Below are positions 9,701 through 17,078 of a DNA stretch of 64,000 bases, one piece after another. The DNA lies in contig CBDEVW010000007.1 in NCBI GenBank assembly GCA_965243755.1, forward strand, positions 186,001 to 250,000. Reading direction: 5' to 3'. The notes below the pieces were generated by a model. The model made no database searches and had not been told where the DNA came from. It worked only from the letters and a program-made list of their open reading frames with translations. The number at the start of each line of letters is the position of its first letter. The stretch's first letter is position 1. The stretch is from JANSWY01 sp965243755. GTDB taxonomy: Bacteria > Bacteroidota > Bacteroidia > Cytophagales > Cyclobacteriaceae. The position numbers were made by a program, and so were the translations under genes.

Positions 9701-10232
9701 CCTGCCCCCATGGTTGGTTGGGGTCGGTGTTGTATTTGATTTCAGCCATTCCTTTGATCCCAAATCGGCCGGAATGGTTGGTTACAATGTCCAGAACAAT
9801 TTTCATGTCGCGGGCATGAACTTCATTGATCAGGTCCTGAAAGGTTGCGCCTGGAGACTCCAACCTTGGATCTACTTTGGTAAAGTCCCAGGCATGATAG
9901 CCATGATAATCAAGTGGTCCCCTGTTTTGAACAATCGGTGTAATCCAGATGGCTGTAAAACCAAGGTCCTTAATATAGTCGAGTTTCTGGATCAACCCTT
10001 TGAAATCACCTCGCCAGGTCACGTCCTGAGGATCTGTGATTGTTGGATTGATGTTCGGATCAGGGTTGTAGGAGCTCCATTCTGTTGGTGCGTTGTTGGA
10101 TGGGTCGCCATCAAAAAATCGGGTGGTCATCAGGAAGTATATCGTCTCTTCACGAAAATCTACCTGACTCTGAACAGGGACTGCATGCAAAAGCATGAGC
10201 CCCGTCAGAAAACACAGTACTGCTTTCTTCAT
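6783..10232 (-). CDS. Secreted GH13 alpha-amylase with starch-binding modules and T9SS tail
   Basis: An 1149-residue T9SS-exported alpha-amylase. The signal peptide (LTGLMLLHAVPVQSQ) is followed by the GH13 barrel, about residues 25-500. The catalytic triad is visible: nucleophile Asp299 in GFRWDTMKH, acid/base Glu328 in FGEVAQ, and Asp409 in LDNHDFG. A small all-beta C domain follows. Then come chitobiase-C-like modules (TIYYTLDGSNPTTSS and IFYTTDGSNPTQAS) alternating with three modules sharing the pattern HxWN...TWPG...DGWY...NIVFNDNGG, which resembles CBM26-type starch-binding domains. A type A sorting domain beginning YPNPVSG ends the protein. There is no SusC/SusD pair or sugar regulator beside it, so it looks like a stand-alone secreted enzyme. 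A 12-bp palindrome lies 44 bp upstream of the start. Confidence 0.93.
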   Translation of the reverse strand: MKKAVLCFLTGLMLLHAVPVQSQVDFREETIYFLMTTRFFDGDPSNNAPTEWSSYNPDPNINPTITDPQDVTWRGDFKGLIQKLDYIKDLGFTAIWITPIVQNRGPLDYHGYHAWDFTKVDPRLESPGATFQDLINEVHARDMKIVLDIVTNHSGRFGIKGMAEIKYNTDPNQPWGQDLNGNPLQDNPNWEYDGLTPNPDDGKIWSRANLAKMPPPYNQDLSAHQWPSKESYVDTSDPNWYHHSGNGFAQGFDDIENLHNRALAGDTPDLNTGSQLVRDYLVAAYTTFINMGVDGFRWDTMKHMSKDDVLYFYDQFKAVNPDLFIFGEVAQLRHELHNVDEINPHYYTWRGDVHNSANSGIAVIDFFAQATFHGVFEEGQNFSGVTAAARYDHLYSDPSTLLTWLDNHDFGPNNDWNRRYGGTTENLAAAMNFMFTWRGIPIVYYGTEKRFKAGEFCDIHNAAGIEQSIDLTGRAYYGAEFDDAPNHIIYQHIKKLNAMRKAIPALQKGSWRWDGNGGGNGVGYVRVHGNSEVAVGLAKDGQVTFNFSGLTNGTYRDAVTGNEIQVSNGNMSFTVEPASAGIYVLNGPGIIGGNGVGFFQPGPGGSVPVVNISPAGGVYADPVQVTMSATSQHNPTTIYYTLDGSNPTTSSAVYSGPIQISTNTTVKAMARDNNGQQSSIVTNSYTIGEAEVMSVYFEKPGNWNTANIHHWNATPAGIVSNSTWPGPSMVSEGDGWYRYDFVGITSTNIVFNDNGGSQTADLNRTGTGWYDVNGVWHDTDPRTPVNNPPTIAITPVGGTFVDGETVSITLSATDDTDPNPAIFYTTDGSNPTQASTAYSGSFNVTTTTTIKAVSYDDINQSSPVATETYTFNPPGNDLVVHFKPNGYANPKIYFWNVTPTGQTTTWPGENMLNEGDGWYSYTFTGADCANVIFSNNGGSQTPDLTRCSEGWYMDGQWYDTKPQGPAGLTIHFLKPTNWSTARMHYWNVSPGGIAGTNWPGVQMQNDGNGWWSYTIEGADCASIVFNDNGGAQTADLSRCGEGYYNNGWSSSARIDDEVIDQVYGFTLGQTYPNPVSGMATLDFSVPQDQSVNISMYNMQGQLVQVYGNKLFEKGNHSLSIDVTQLPEGVYFYRLTSVQGMISKRLIIRR

Positions 10233-10275
10233 TTTACATTTATTGGTTTAGGTAATTGAATGACACTTTTAATGC

Positions 10276-10287
10276 TTGATGCATCAA
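10276..10287. promoter_or_regulatory. Palindrome TTGATGCATCAA upstream of amylase
   Basis: A perfect 12-bp palindrome 44 bp upstream of the amylase ATG, in the only sizeable gap before that gene. It could be an operator for a helix-turn-helix regulator. There is no direct evidence. Confidence 0.35.
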
Positions 10288-10499
10288 AAGAATTATTGGC
10301 AATGAAGGTACCTGCCGTTAGCGACAATTGCGTGTCATTCCTTCAATCGACCCGTCATTTCGTGTTGTGTTTTTGAGAAATCTACAATTTAGTATGCCTG
10401 GTGATGCGAAACTGACAATGCAAATGTTTGTATATTTTCAGTCAGCCTCTGTTTTTATGCGGCATTGGGATTCATTGTCTCAGCTGTACTCAGAAGTAT

Positions 10500-10543
10500 T
10501 GAAATACAAAAAGTGTCAACCAATATTTCATCGATTGACACTT
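10500..10543 (-). terminator. Terminator of the 10578-12992 permease gene
   Basis: AAGTGTCAA (10511-10519) pairs with TTGACACTT (10535-10543) around a 15-nt loop. Reading on the minus strand, TTTTTGTATTTC follows. It lies 35 bp past the permease stop. Confidence 0.65.
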
Positions 10544-10577
10544 ATGGAAACGTCCTGTTTTATAATTTGAGTATTAA

Positions 10578-12992
10578 TTATTCGTCTTTTAAGGAGTCTA
10601 CCGGGTTAATCAAAGCTGAACGAAGTGCCTGATACCCTACGACTAACAAACCAAAGATTAAAGCGAGTATTCCGGCCCCCAAAAAGGTCATTGGATTAAT
10701 CGAGATACTATATGCGAAATTATCCAGCCATCCAGAAGCCCAATACCAGGACAATGGGCCTGCAATTAATATGGCGATGATGATCAGTTTGAGAAAATCC
10801 CTGGACAATAGTACTACGATTGAGTTTACTGAGGCTCCCAACACTTTTCTTACCCCTATCTCCTTGGTTTTCTGACTAGCTGTATAAGCGGAAAGCCCTA
10901 AAAGACCGATACAGGCTACCACAATCGCAAGTACCGAGAAAATGGTGAAAATGGTGCTGGATGTCCTTTCATTCTGGTAGAAATCTGCCAGCTGCTCATT
11001 TACAAAGTAGTGCTTAAAAGGATTGCCGGGTGCCAGTTCATTCCATTTTGTTTCAAGCGCACCAAGTATACCGGTTGTGTTCCCGGTGATCCTTACCGGC
11101 ATGAAGTTGCCAGCAAACCCCGCATCGCTGTGAAGAATGACCAGGGGTTCAATTGACCGATGCAACGATTGATAGTGATAATCATCAATCACACCAATAA
11201 TGGTGAAAGTCCTGGATTGAGTTGGGTCATCCTGTACGTCTGTTAGTTTTTTGCCAATTGGGTCTTCAATATTGAGCTTTTCGACCAGTGATCGATTAAG
11301 AATTACATTAAGCGAATCATTGAATTGAGGACTAAAGTTTCTTCCCTCCAGTAATGATATCTCCATGGTTTCCAGAAAGTGATCATCAACAGAAATCTGC
11401 CGGGAAACATAACTTTCTTCGTCGGTACCTTCTACTCTCAAAACCAGTCCGGGATAATTACCTCCTGGCATGGCAGTGGTGGTCCCAGCTTGCTCCACTC
11501 CTGTTTGTGTGATGGCAAATTGCCTGAAAGTCTCCACCTTATCTTGAAGTAATCCTGCATTTTCAACCACTAATACCTGGTCCTTATTAAAGCCCATTTC
11601 CTTATTGAGCATGTATTTCATTTGATTATAAATGATCAGCGTACATGAAATCAGGAATATGGAAATAGAGAACTGAAGCACCACCAGACCATTTCTGAGT
11701 GATTTGCCAGCCTTACTGGCTTGTAATTTCCCTTTTAGTACACTTACTGGTTTGAAAGCTGAAAGTACAAATGCGGGATAAACACCAGCCAGTAACCCAA
11801 CAAGTATGGCAACTCCGATAATCATGACCATATTGGATGGAACTGTTAACATGGCAAAGCTGATGTCTCTTTCAGCCAGTTGTGTAAAACCTGGTAACAC
11901 CAGATAGACTATACCTATTGCTAGGACCGCACCACTTATACTGATCATTACAGATTCGGTCAGGAATTGGTTGATCAACTGTTGTTTAAGAGAACCTAAA
12001 ACTTTTCTAACGCCTACCTCTTTGGCCCTTTCCGTAGACCGGGCAGTAGACAGGTTCATGAAGTTGATGGCGGCAATAACAAGGATGAATATGGCGATTG
12101 CGGTGAAAACCAGTACATAGGTGGCATTCCCATTGTTTTTAATTTCTCCTTCTCTATGAGAATGTAAGTGAACATCTTTTATGTTTTGCAGTGAATAAAT
12201 GTAGCCATTCCCCGCTGCAACATACTCATCATAAGAAATGCCATTTCTACGTTGCATCTGGCCCTCAGCATACTTCTTGATCAATGCCGGAATTTTTTCC
12301 TCCAGGGACTTGTACTGAGACCTGTCATTAAGTTTAAGGTACGTAATGACAGCAAAACTTAACCAGTTTTCCTGTTTGAAGAAATCAAAAGAATGAAGCG
12401 ATCCAATGATATTGAATTCAATATGAGAGTTTCTGGGGTAATCATATGCAACTCCGGAAACTTCGAACTTTCCAAAATTGGTCTCCAGGACCTTTCCGAT
12501 TGGATCTCCGTCTCCAAAATACTTTTTAGCCGTGGTTTCAGACACCACGATCATATTAGGCTTTGCCAGAGCAGTTTTGGGATTTCCCGTTTTCAATGGT
12601 ATGCTAAGCACATCAAATACAGTAGAATCTGCAAAGATCAGTTTCTGCTCATCAAAGAATTTATCCTTATGTCTGAATACCACCGAACCAAATGGTGGCT
12701 GAATACGGGTCTGGTTGATCACTTCCGGGAAATCTTCGGCCAATTGAGGTCCAATGGAGTGAGGAATCACTGCGTATTCAGTGGAACGGCCAGGGTATAT
12801 TCTGTTTAAACCCAGCCTGTAGATGTTTTCACTGTCCTGATGAAAATTGTCATAAGATTTTTCATACTGTACATAAAGCATGATGAGCATACAGCAGGTG
12901 AACCCAATAGCTAATCCAAAAATATTGACAAGCGTAAATGCTGGCTTCTTAACCAGCGTCCTATACGCGATGCGGATGTAGTTTCTGATCAT
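10578..12992 (-). CDS. FtsX/MacB-type ABC transporter permease
   Basis: An 804-residue permease of the MacB/FtsX superfamily with the duplicated architecture common in Bacteroidota. It starts with NYIRIAYRTLVKKPAFTLVN and a first membrane helix (about 21-41), then a MacB-like periplasmic core (about 45-260). Three helices carry the first FtsX domain (about 285-415), with the cytoplasmic motif ERAKEVGVRKVLGS. A second periplasmic core (about 450-650) and a second FtsX domain with KTKEIGVRKVLGASV follow. Such proteins work with a separate ATPase in mechanotransmission or export, not as simple channels. No ATPase gene, PadR regulator or permease-prefix domain is adjacent, unlike the gene at 35091. 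It has its own terminator and is followed by the amylase. Confidence 0.9.
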   Translation of the reverse strand: MIRNYIRIAYRTLVKKPAFTLVNIFGLAIGFTCCMLIMLYVQYEKSYDNFHQDSENIYRLGLNRIYPGRSTEYAVIPHSIGPQLAEDFPEVINQTRIQPPFGSVVFRHKDKFFDEQKLIFADSTVFDVLSIPLKTGNPKTALAKPNMIVVSETTAKKYFGDGDPIGKVLETNFGKFEVSGVAYDYPRNSHIEFNIIGSLHSFDFFKQENWLSFAVITYLKLNDRSQYKSLEEKIPALIKKYAEGQMQRRNGISYDEYVAAGNGYIYSLQNIKDVHLHSHREGEIKNNGNATYVLVFTAIAIFILVIAAINFMNLSTARSTERAKEVGVRKVLGSLKQQLINQFLTESVMISISGAVLAIGIVYLVLPGFTQLAERDISFAMLTVPSNMVMIIGVAILVGLLAGVYPAFVLSAFKPVSVLKGKLQASKAGKSLRNGLVVLQFSISIFLISCTLIIYNQMKYMLNKEMGFNKDQVLVVENAGLLQDKVETFRQFAITQTGVEQAGTTTAMPGGNYPGLVLRVEGTDEESYVSRQISVDDHFLETMEISLLEGRNFSPQFNDSLNVILNRSLVEKLNIEDPIGKKLTDVQDDPTQSRTFTIIGVIDDYHYQSLHRSIEPLVILHSDAGFAGNFMPVRITGNTTGILGALETKWNELAPGNPFKHYFVNEQLADFYQNERTSSTIFTIFSVLAIVVACIGLLGLSAYTASQKTKEIGVRKVLGASVNSIVVLLSRDFLKLIIIAILIAGPLSWYWASGWLDNFAYSISINPMTFLGAGILALIFGLLVVGYQALRSALINPVDSLKDE

Positions 12993-13290
12993 AATAGTTT
13001 GAGTAGTAGCTATTTGCTTATACTGGTAAACTAAGTGATTATGTTCAGGATTTTATTTGAATGGTAGGTTTTGTGGTTGTTGGTTCTCAGTTCTTTGTTC
13101 TCACTTCTTGCTTTCAGCATGCCTGTATATGGTTGCCTGTTTTCAAATTTGTCATGAATGGATTTGAAGGATTGTGATTTTGTGGTTGGGGAATCAGTTT
13201 TTATGCCCCGCTTTTTTATAGTTGATGGAAGTATTTTGAGGGTTTGCAGTTCAAATGGAATAGCATTTAGATTTCATTTGTCCATAATTC

Positions 13291-13482
13291 CTACCTGAGC
13301 TTATTGCGCATCAGGATTAGTCTTTGTAAGCGATCGACTTCCAACTCAATTTTTTGAAGTTGATCCTGAGTTTCTATGTTCCTGAGTTTCAGGAGTTTTT
13401 CCTGTAGAATAGTTAATTGTTGCTGTAATCCTGAAATTTCGGAGTTAACTGAAGTTTCAATGATCGTGGCTGTGGAATTCAT
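13291..13482 (-). CDS. Small coiled-coil protein (possible gene)
   Basis: A 63-residue ORF whose residues 15-60 form a regular heptad pattern of Leu/Ile (ISGLQQQLTILQEKLLKLR, then LQKIELEVDRLQRLILMRNK), predicted as one long coiled coil with charged positions on the outer face. There is no signal peptide or membrane segment. It sits alone in the gap between the permease gene and the STN-domain gene, all on the minus strand, and has no visible terminator. The heptad regularity argues for a real gene, but the short length and absence of a recognisable family keep this tentative. Confidence 0.45.
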   Translation of the reverse strand: MNSTATIIETSVNSEISGLQQQLTILQEKLLKLRNIETQDQLQKIELEVDRLQRLILMRNKLR

Positions 13483-13610
13483 AACGTATGACTTATGTGG
13501 TTATGCTTCAATATACGATAAACAATAAAAATGTTTGTGTTAAAATCGTTCAATGGTCAGGAATGCTCGGTGAAATAAGTTAAAAAATAGTTGATTCAAA
13601 TTATGATAAT

Positions 13611-13642
13611 ATCGTCCTGCAAATAAGCAACTGCAGGACGAT
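13611..13642 (-). terminator. Hairpin terminator after the STN-domain gene
   Basis: ATCGTCCTGCA (13611-13621) pairs perfectly with TGCAGGACGAT (13632-13642), an 11-bp stem with a 10-nt loop, 14 bp past the stop codon. On the minus strand it is followed by ATTATCATAATTT, which is U-rich but not a clean run. Confidence 0.65.
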
Positions 13643-13655
13643 GTTATCGGGATAA

Positions 13656-15320
13656 CTAAAAGTTAATTCCAAATGAATACCCTACCCACATTCTCGTAAA
13701 TAAGGGTCCGGTGTTTTTGGTGACAAAGCCTTTTTGTTCCGGAAAATGTGTCGGGAAATTGGTTTCTTTATCAAAGTGATGTGTAGTTAGCAGGTTCAAC
13801 ACAGGTCCACCCGAAATTGAAACCCAACTTAGGACCTTTACACCAACATTGAGGTGCATTCTGTGCAATAAATCAAATTCACCACTGGTTCTCTTAGGGT
13901 TTTGAAAGGAAGTAGTGGAGATCTCCAAATTGGTGTACAGATTATCGTTAAAATTCTTTTGGGTCCCAAATCCTAATCCCAGGCTCCACAAGAATGGAAT
14001 TTGTTGTTCCTTAAGTCTAATTCCAACAGAGTAGATATTGTAAAACGCATGGGCTCCATTCCTGAATGAAATCCGAAGATCCTCCACGTCATTTCGTTCA
14101 GCACCTAATTCCAGTTTACCATTCTTTACAAAATTGAGGAAACCCAGGGTTATTCCTTTGTCCAGTGAATCGATCATGTTGATTAAACCGATTTGCATGC
14201 CTTTGAACTTTTTAGATTTATTGATGGCCCCTATTTGAACACCTGATCCATGTTGGCTTAGATTGATTCCTATTGCCCCCTGAAAACCTTTTAAATGCTT
14301 AGCGTAATTGCCTACACCTGCCAATTGAACTCCTTTCAGTGTATCTGTGCTAATGTTGGCGCCCATAGCAATTTGAGCCCCGGAAGTCGTTCCTGAAGAT
14401 ACATTGCTCCCTAAGGCCACCTGCATCCCATTCAGGCTATCTTGAGCGACATTGAAGACCATTGCCCCCTGAATTCCTGCTACATTGCCCATGTTTATGT
14501 TTGCTCCCAGGGTTGTTTGAATTCCGTACATTGATCCCCCATTGAGGTTTAATGCACCTGCCACCTGAACGCCTTTAACGCTAGCTCCTACCTGGTTGAC
14601 TACCCCAGCAAGCTGGAACCCATGTAAATACTGATGTTGTCTGTTATAAATCATCCCAATTTCAACAGCATCTACACCATATTGGTAACCTGCAATTAAA
14701 TTAAGAGAGCCTCCCACACTCACCTTTTTACTATTCATCCCGCTTGTACTGATACCAGGTAGAAGCGACACCTGAAACATTCGTGAACTGATGTCATTTT
14801 CTTCCCCATGATTGATTTCAGTACTCTCATTTAAACTTTCAGCAGTACTTTCCATCATGTATCCTGAAGAATCTATGGGTTCTGGTTTTACAAGGGGTAA
14901 CTGGGGTGCAACAATATCATTGACAATAACAGAATCTTTGACTGGAATTACCGCCAGTTCAATGGTTTGTTGTACTGGCAACAGGGCTTCCTCATTAGCA
15001 GATTGTTGCTTTTGAATGATGATATGATCACCAACAAATTTGATATTGAACCCATCTCCCAGGAGGTCTTTCAGCAGGTTGTCAATTGGAATGTCCTCAT
15101 ATTCCATTGATTCTATAGTATCATTTGGAATAATGCCTGGATCATAAGACAATGAAATGTCATCCAGGTCATTTATCTGATCAAGGACCTGCAAAACAGA
15201 ACCATTGATAGTCTTTATGCTGATTGTCCGGTTGTTGTTTTCCTGTGCATTACTATCAAATAATGCCAATAGTAGAAGTGTTGTAGCTAGTGCGATTTTA
15301 ATTGCATGAATTTTTCCCAT
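13656..15320 (-). CDS. STN-domain outer-membrane protein with Gly-x-Gln repeats, signalling partner of sigma/FecR
   Basis: Numbering is from the upstream ATG at 15335. I prefer the ATG at 15320, which directly precedes the signal peptide (IALATTLLLLALFDSNAQ). Residues 36-109 are a Secretin/TonB short N-terminal (STN) domain, the periplasmic module that TonB-dependent transducers use to contact FecR. What follows is not a TonB plug and barrel. A linker of about 100 residues leads to roughly eight to ten degenerate 20-22-residue repeats (about 215-410) with the pattern G-x-Q-x-A-x-G-x-N, such as KGVQVAGALNLNGG and KGMQIGLINM, resembling the LA_2272 surface repeats. A C-terminal strand-rich part ends in Phe, suggesting an outer-membrane barrel. 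The frame overlaps the 3' end of fecR by 23 bp (38 bp with the longer start), supporting translational coupling. Confidence 0.8.
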   Translation of the reverse strand: MGKIHAIKIALATTLLLLALFDSNAQENNNRTISIKTINGSVLQVLDQINDLDDISLSYDPGIIPNDTIESMEYEDIPIDNLLKDLLGDGFNIKFVGDHIIIQKQQSANEEALLPVQQTIELAVIPVKDSVIVNDIVAPQLPLVKPEPIDSSGYMMESTAESLNESTEINHGEENDISSRMFQVSLLPGISTSGMNSKKVSVGGSLNLIAGYQYGVDAVEIGMIYNRQHQYLHGFQLAGVVNQVGASVKGVQVAGALNLNGGSMYGIQTTLGANINMGNVAGIQGAMVFNVAQDSLNGMQVALGSNVSSGTTSGAQIAMGANISTDTLKGVQLAGVGNYAKHLKGFQGAIGINLSQHGSGVQIGAINKSKKFKGMQIGLINMIDSLDKGITLGFLNFVKNGKLELGAERNDVEDLRISFRNGAHAFYNIYSVGIRLKEQQIPFLWSLGLGFGTQKNFNDNLYTNLEISTTSFQNPKRTSGEFDLLHRMHLNVGVKVLSWVSISGGPVLNLLTTHHFDKETNFPTHFPEQKGFVTKNTGPLFTRMWVGYSFGINF

Positions 15321-16272
15321 CGATGTGATATACATTTTGTTGGTTAATAATAGTTATGTTGAGTGTTGTGGATATGACCTCCATGATTTGTTCGACTTCC
15401 TGATTTTGAAAATCAACTGAAATGGTACACTTCTCGAGTTGGTCATTATCAAATTTTACCCTGATTGCATAAACTTTTTCCAGGGCAATTGCGACATCTT
15501 TTAAAGTATTGTTTCGAAACGCTAATCGTTTGGTTTTCCAGAAGTTGTCGGTAAGAATTTTGGTCTCTTCCTCCTTATGCAGCCTGAGCTGGCTATCCAG
15601 GATTCCTCTTGTCCCCGCTTCCAGGTAAATTTCCTGATCATCATTGCTCATCCTTACAAGACCCTCGTCTACAGCAACCACAATTTCATCATTGATCTCC
15701 TTCACATTGAATGAGGTTCCCAATACCTCGATTTCTGCATTGGTCACCTGAATTAGAAATGGTTTTTCAGGGTCCTTTTCAACCTCAAAGTAAGCCTCTC
15801 CAGTTAATGTCACCCTTCTCTCCTTTTTAGTGAATTTTTCCGGGTAAGTAAGCCGGCTACCTTCGTTGAGTGTTATTTGGGAACCATCCTCCAGTGAAAT
15901 ACTGGTGATTTCATTGGAAGTCAGCACCACTGGAGCAGGCTTTAGCATATCAGCCATTAACCATGAGAGCCCTAAAAGTAGTATGACACTTGCGGCAATT
16001 TTTAACCAGGTATTACGCTTGGTGGACGACCTGTTGATTGCATGATTTGTTCGGAAATGGGTCCAGGCCTTTTTAGGGTTGTACCTGTGTTCATGTAATC
16101 GTATTGATTCCAACGCGGTAGCATCTTTATAAAATAACCAGCTGTTTTGGTATTCCTTATGGTTTTCGGGGCTACTCTCTTTCCATTTCAGGACCAGTTG
16201 ATCTTGCTCAGGGCTGAGCTGTCCATCGAAATGTCTGAATAAAAGTTCTTCTGTAATATTATTTGATTCCAA
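15298..16272 (-). CDS. FecR-family anti-sigma factor
   Basis: A 324-residue single-pass inner-membrane anti-sigma factor. Residues 1-60 form the cytoplasmic sigma-binding part, with the HFDGQLSPEQDQLVLKW pattern common at the start of Bacteroidota FecR proteins. A membrane helix spans about 90-109 (KIAASVILLLGLSWLMADML). The FecR domain (about 120-210) contains LEDGSQITLNEGSRLTYPEKF and ends near EVLGTSFNV. The C-terminal DUF4974 domain (about 250-318) carries the F-x-N-x-T-L-x-D-V motif (FRNNTLKDV). It lies 59 bp after the sigma gene and overlaps the STN-domain gene, so all three should be one transcript. By analogy with Fec systems it would relay a signal from the STN domain to the sigma factor. 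Confidence 0.93.
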   Translation of the reverse strand: MESNNITEELLFRHFDGQLSPEQDQLVLKWKESSPENHKEYQNSWLFYKDATALESIRLHEHRYNPKKAWTHFRTNHAINRSSTKRNTWLKIAASVILLLGLSWLMADMLKPAPVVLTSNEITSISLEDGSQITLNEGSRLTYPEKFTKKERRVTLTGEAYFEVEKDPEKPFLIQVTNAEIEVLGTSFNVKEINDEIVVAVDEGLVRMSNDDQEIYLEAGTRGILDSQLRLHKEEETKILTDNFWKTKRLAFRNNTLKDVAIALEKVYAIRVKFDNDQLEKCTISVDFQNQEVEQIMEVISTTLNITIINQQNVYHIDGKNSCN

Positions 16273-16331
16273 GTTTTCTATGCTTTACAGAGAATAGGAA
16301 ACTCAGACGGGTTTTACCCTGACAAAAAATT

Positions 16332-16880
16332 TTAAGAAATTAAAAAAAGTAAAAAAGAGGGTAAGTAATGGCCTAGTTCCTTTCGCATCACTTTCAGGGC
16401 ACGACTGATTTGGGTCTCCACGGTTTTAACTGAGATATTCAACTCATTGGCAATCTCCTCATATTTCATCTCCCTGAATCTGCTCATCTCGAATATTTCC
16501 CTGCACCTGTCGGGCAAAGCATCCAATGCTTCATCAATCTTTTGCTGAAGTTCATCGATCTCCATGAAATCAGCCTCATAAGCAATGCTTTTTTGCATCT
16601 CATGTTCCTGATGTTTCAACTTGACTTTTTCGTGTTTGAGGAAGTTCAGAGAAGCATGGCGAACCGCCCCAAGCAAATAAGATTTTACGTTGGTTCGTAT
16701 CTTCAGGTCGCTTGCACCTTCCCAAACCTTTGCAAAAACATCCTGAACAATTTCCTCAGCTACCTCATGGTCTTCAGTGTAGTGAAAGGCAAATGCACAC
16801 AAAGAAGAATAATGCGTATTGAAGGCCTGCTCAAAAACCTGAGGGTTAGAAAGGTCAGTTATCGATAAATAGTTTTGCAA
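16332..16880 (-). CDS. ECF RNA polymerase sigma factor (Bacteroidota FecI-like)
   Basis: A 182-residue sigma-70 family factor with only regions 2 and 4. Region 2 (about 17-85) includes HYTEDHEVAEEIVQDVFAKVW, the usual core-binding and -10 recognition block. Region 4 (about 125-175) has the helix-turn-helix MKYEEIANELNISVKTVETQ, followed by ISRALKVMRK. Size and motifs match the Bacteroidota ECF group partnered with FecR. It is first in the sigma - fecR - STN operon and diverges from pyruvate carboxylase across 198 bp. A TAGCTTTG match to the Bacteroidota -7 consensus lies on the minus strand at 16905-16912, without an obvious -33 partner. Autoregulation is plausible but not visible. Confidence 0.94.
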   Translation of the reverse strand: MQNYLSITDLSNPQVFEQAFNTHYSSLCAFAFHYTEDHEVAEEIVQDVFAKVWEGASDLKIRTNVKSYLLGAVRHASLNFLKHEKVKLKHQEHEMQKSIAYEADFMEIDELQQKIDEALDALPDRCREIFEMSRFREMKYEEIANELNISVKTVETQISRALKVMRKELGHYLPSFLLFLIS

Positions 16881-17078
16881 TTCCTAAAAAGGTGTATGAG
16901 CAGGCAAAGCTACTTGGATTTATTGGTTTGATTGAGAAATTGTAATTCAAATGACTCAAAACAGTGAAATAATATTATGTCCAATAGTTTAACAAATTCA
17001 TTAGCAGCATTAATATTCCTGTATTAATTTGCAAGGGAAATTCTAGTGTTACACCAAATTAACTGCTTAACCTAAAAC

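Larger units (their letters stand above)
10233..10577. other. Amylase upstream region and permease terminator region
   Basis: Both flanking genes are on the minus strand. The stretch holds the permease terminator (10500-10543) and a palindrome (10276-10287) near the amylase start. The plus-strand 80-codon frame here has no recognisable features and I do not count it as a gene. Confidence 0.5.

Noticed and set aside
10328..10570. 80-codon plus-strand ORF between the permease and amylase genes
   Set aside because: It overlaps the permease terminator hairpin and shows no domain, signal peptide or promoter.
13085..13125. TC-rich low-complexity string resembling the 38.2-38.7 kb repeats
   Set aside because: The resemblance is only in composition (CTCAGTTCTTTGTTCTC-like); no ordered blocks are shared with the tandem repeat.
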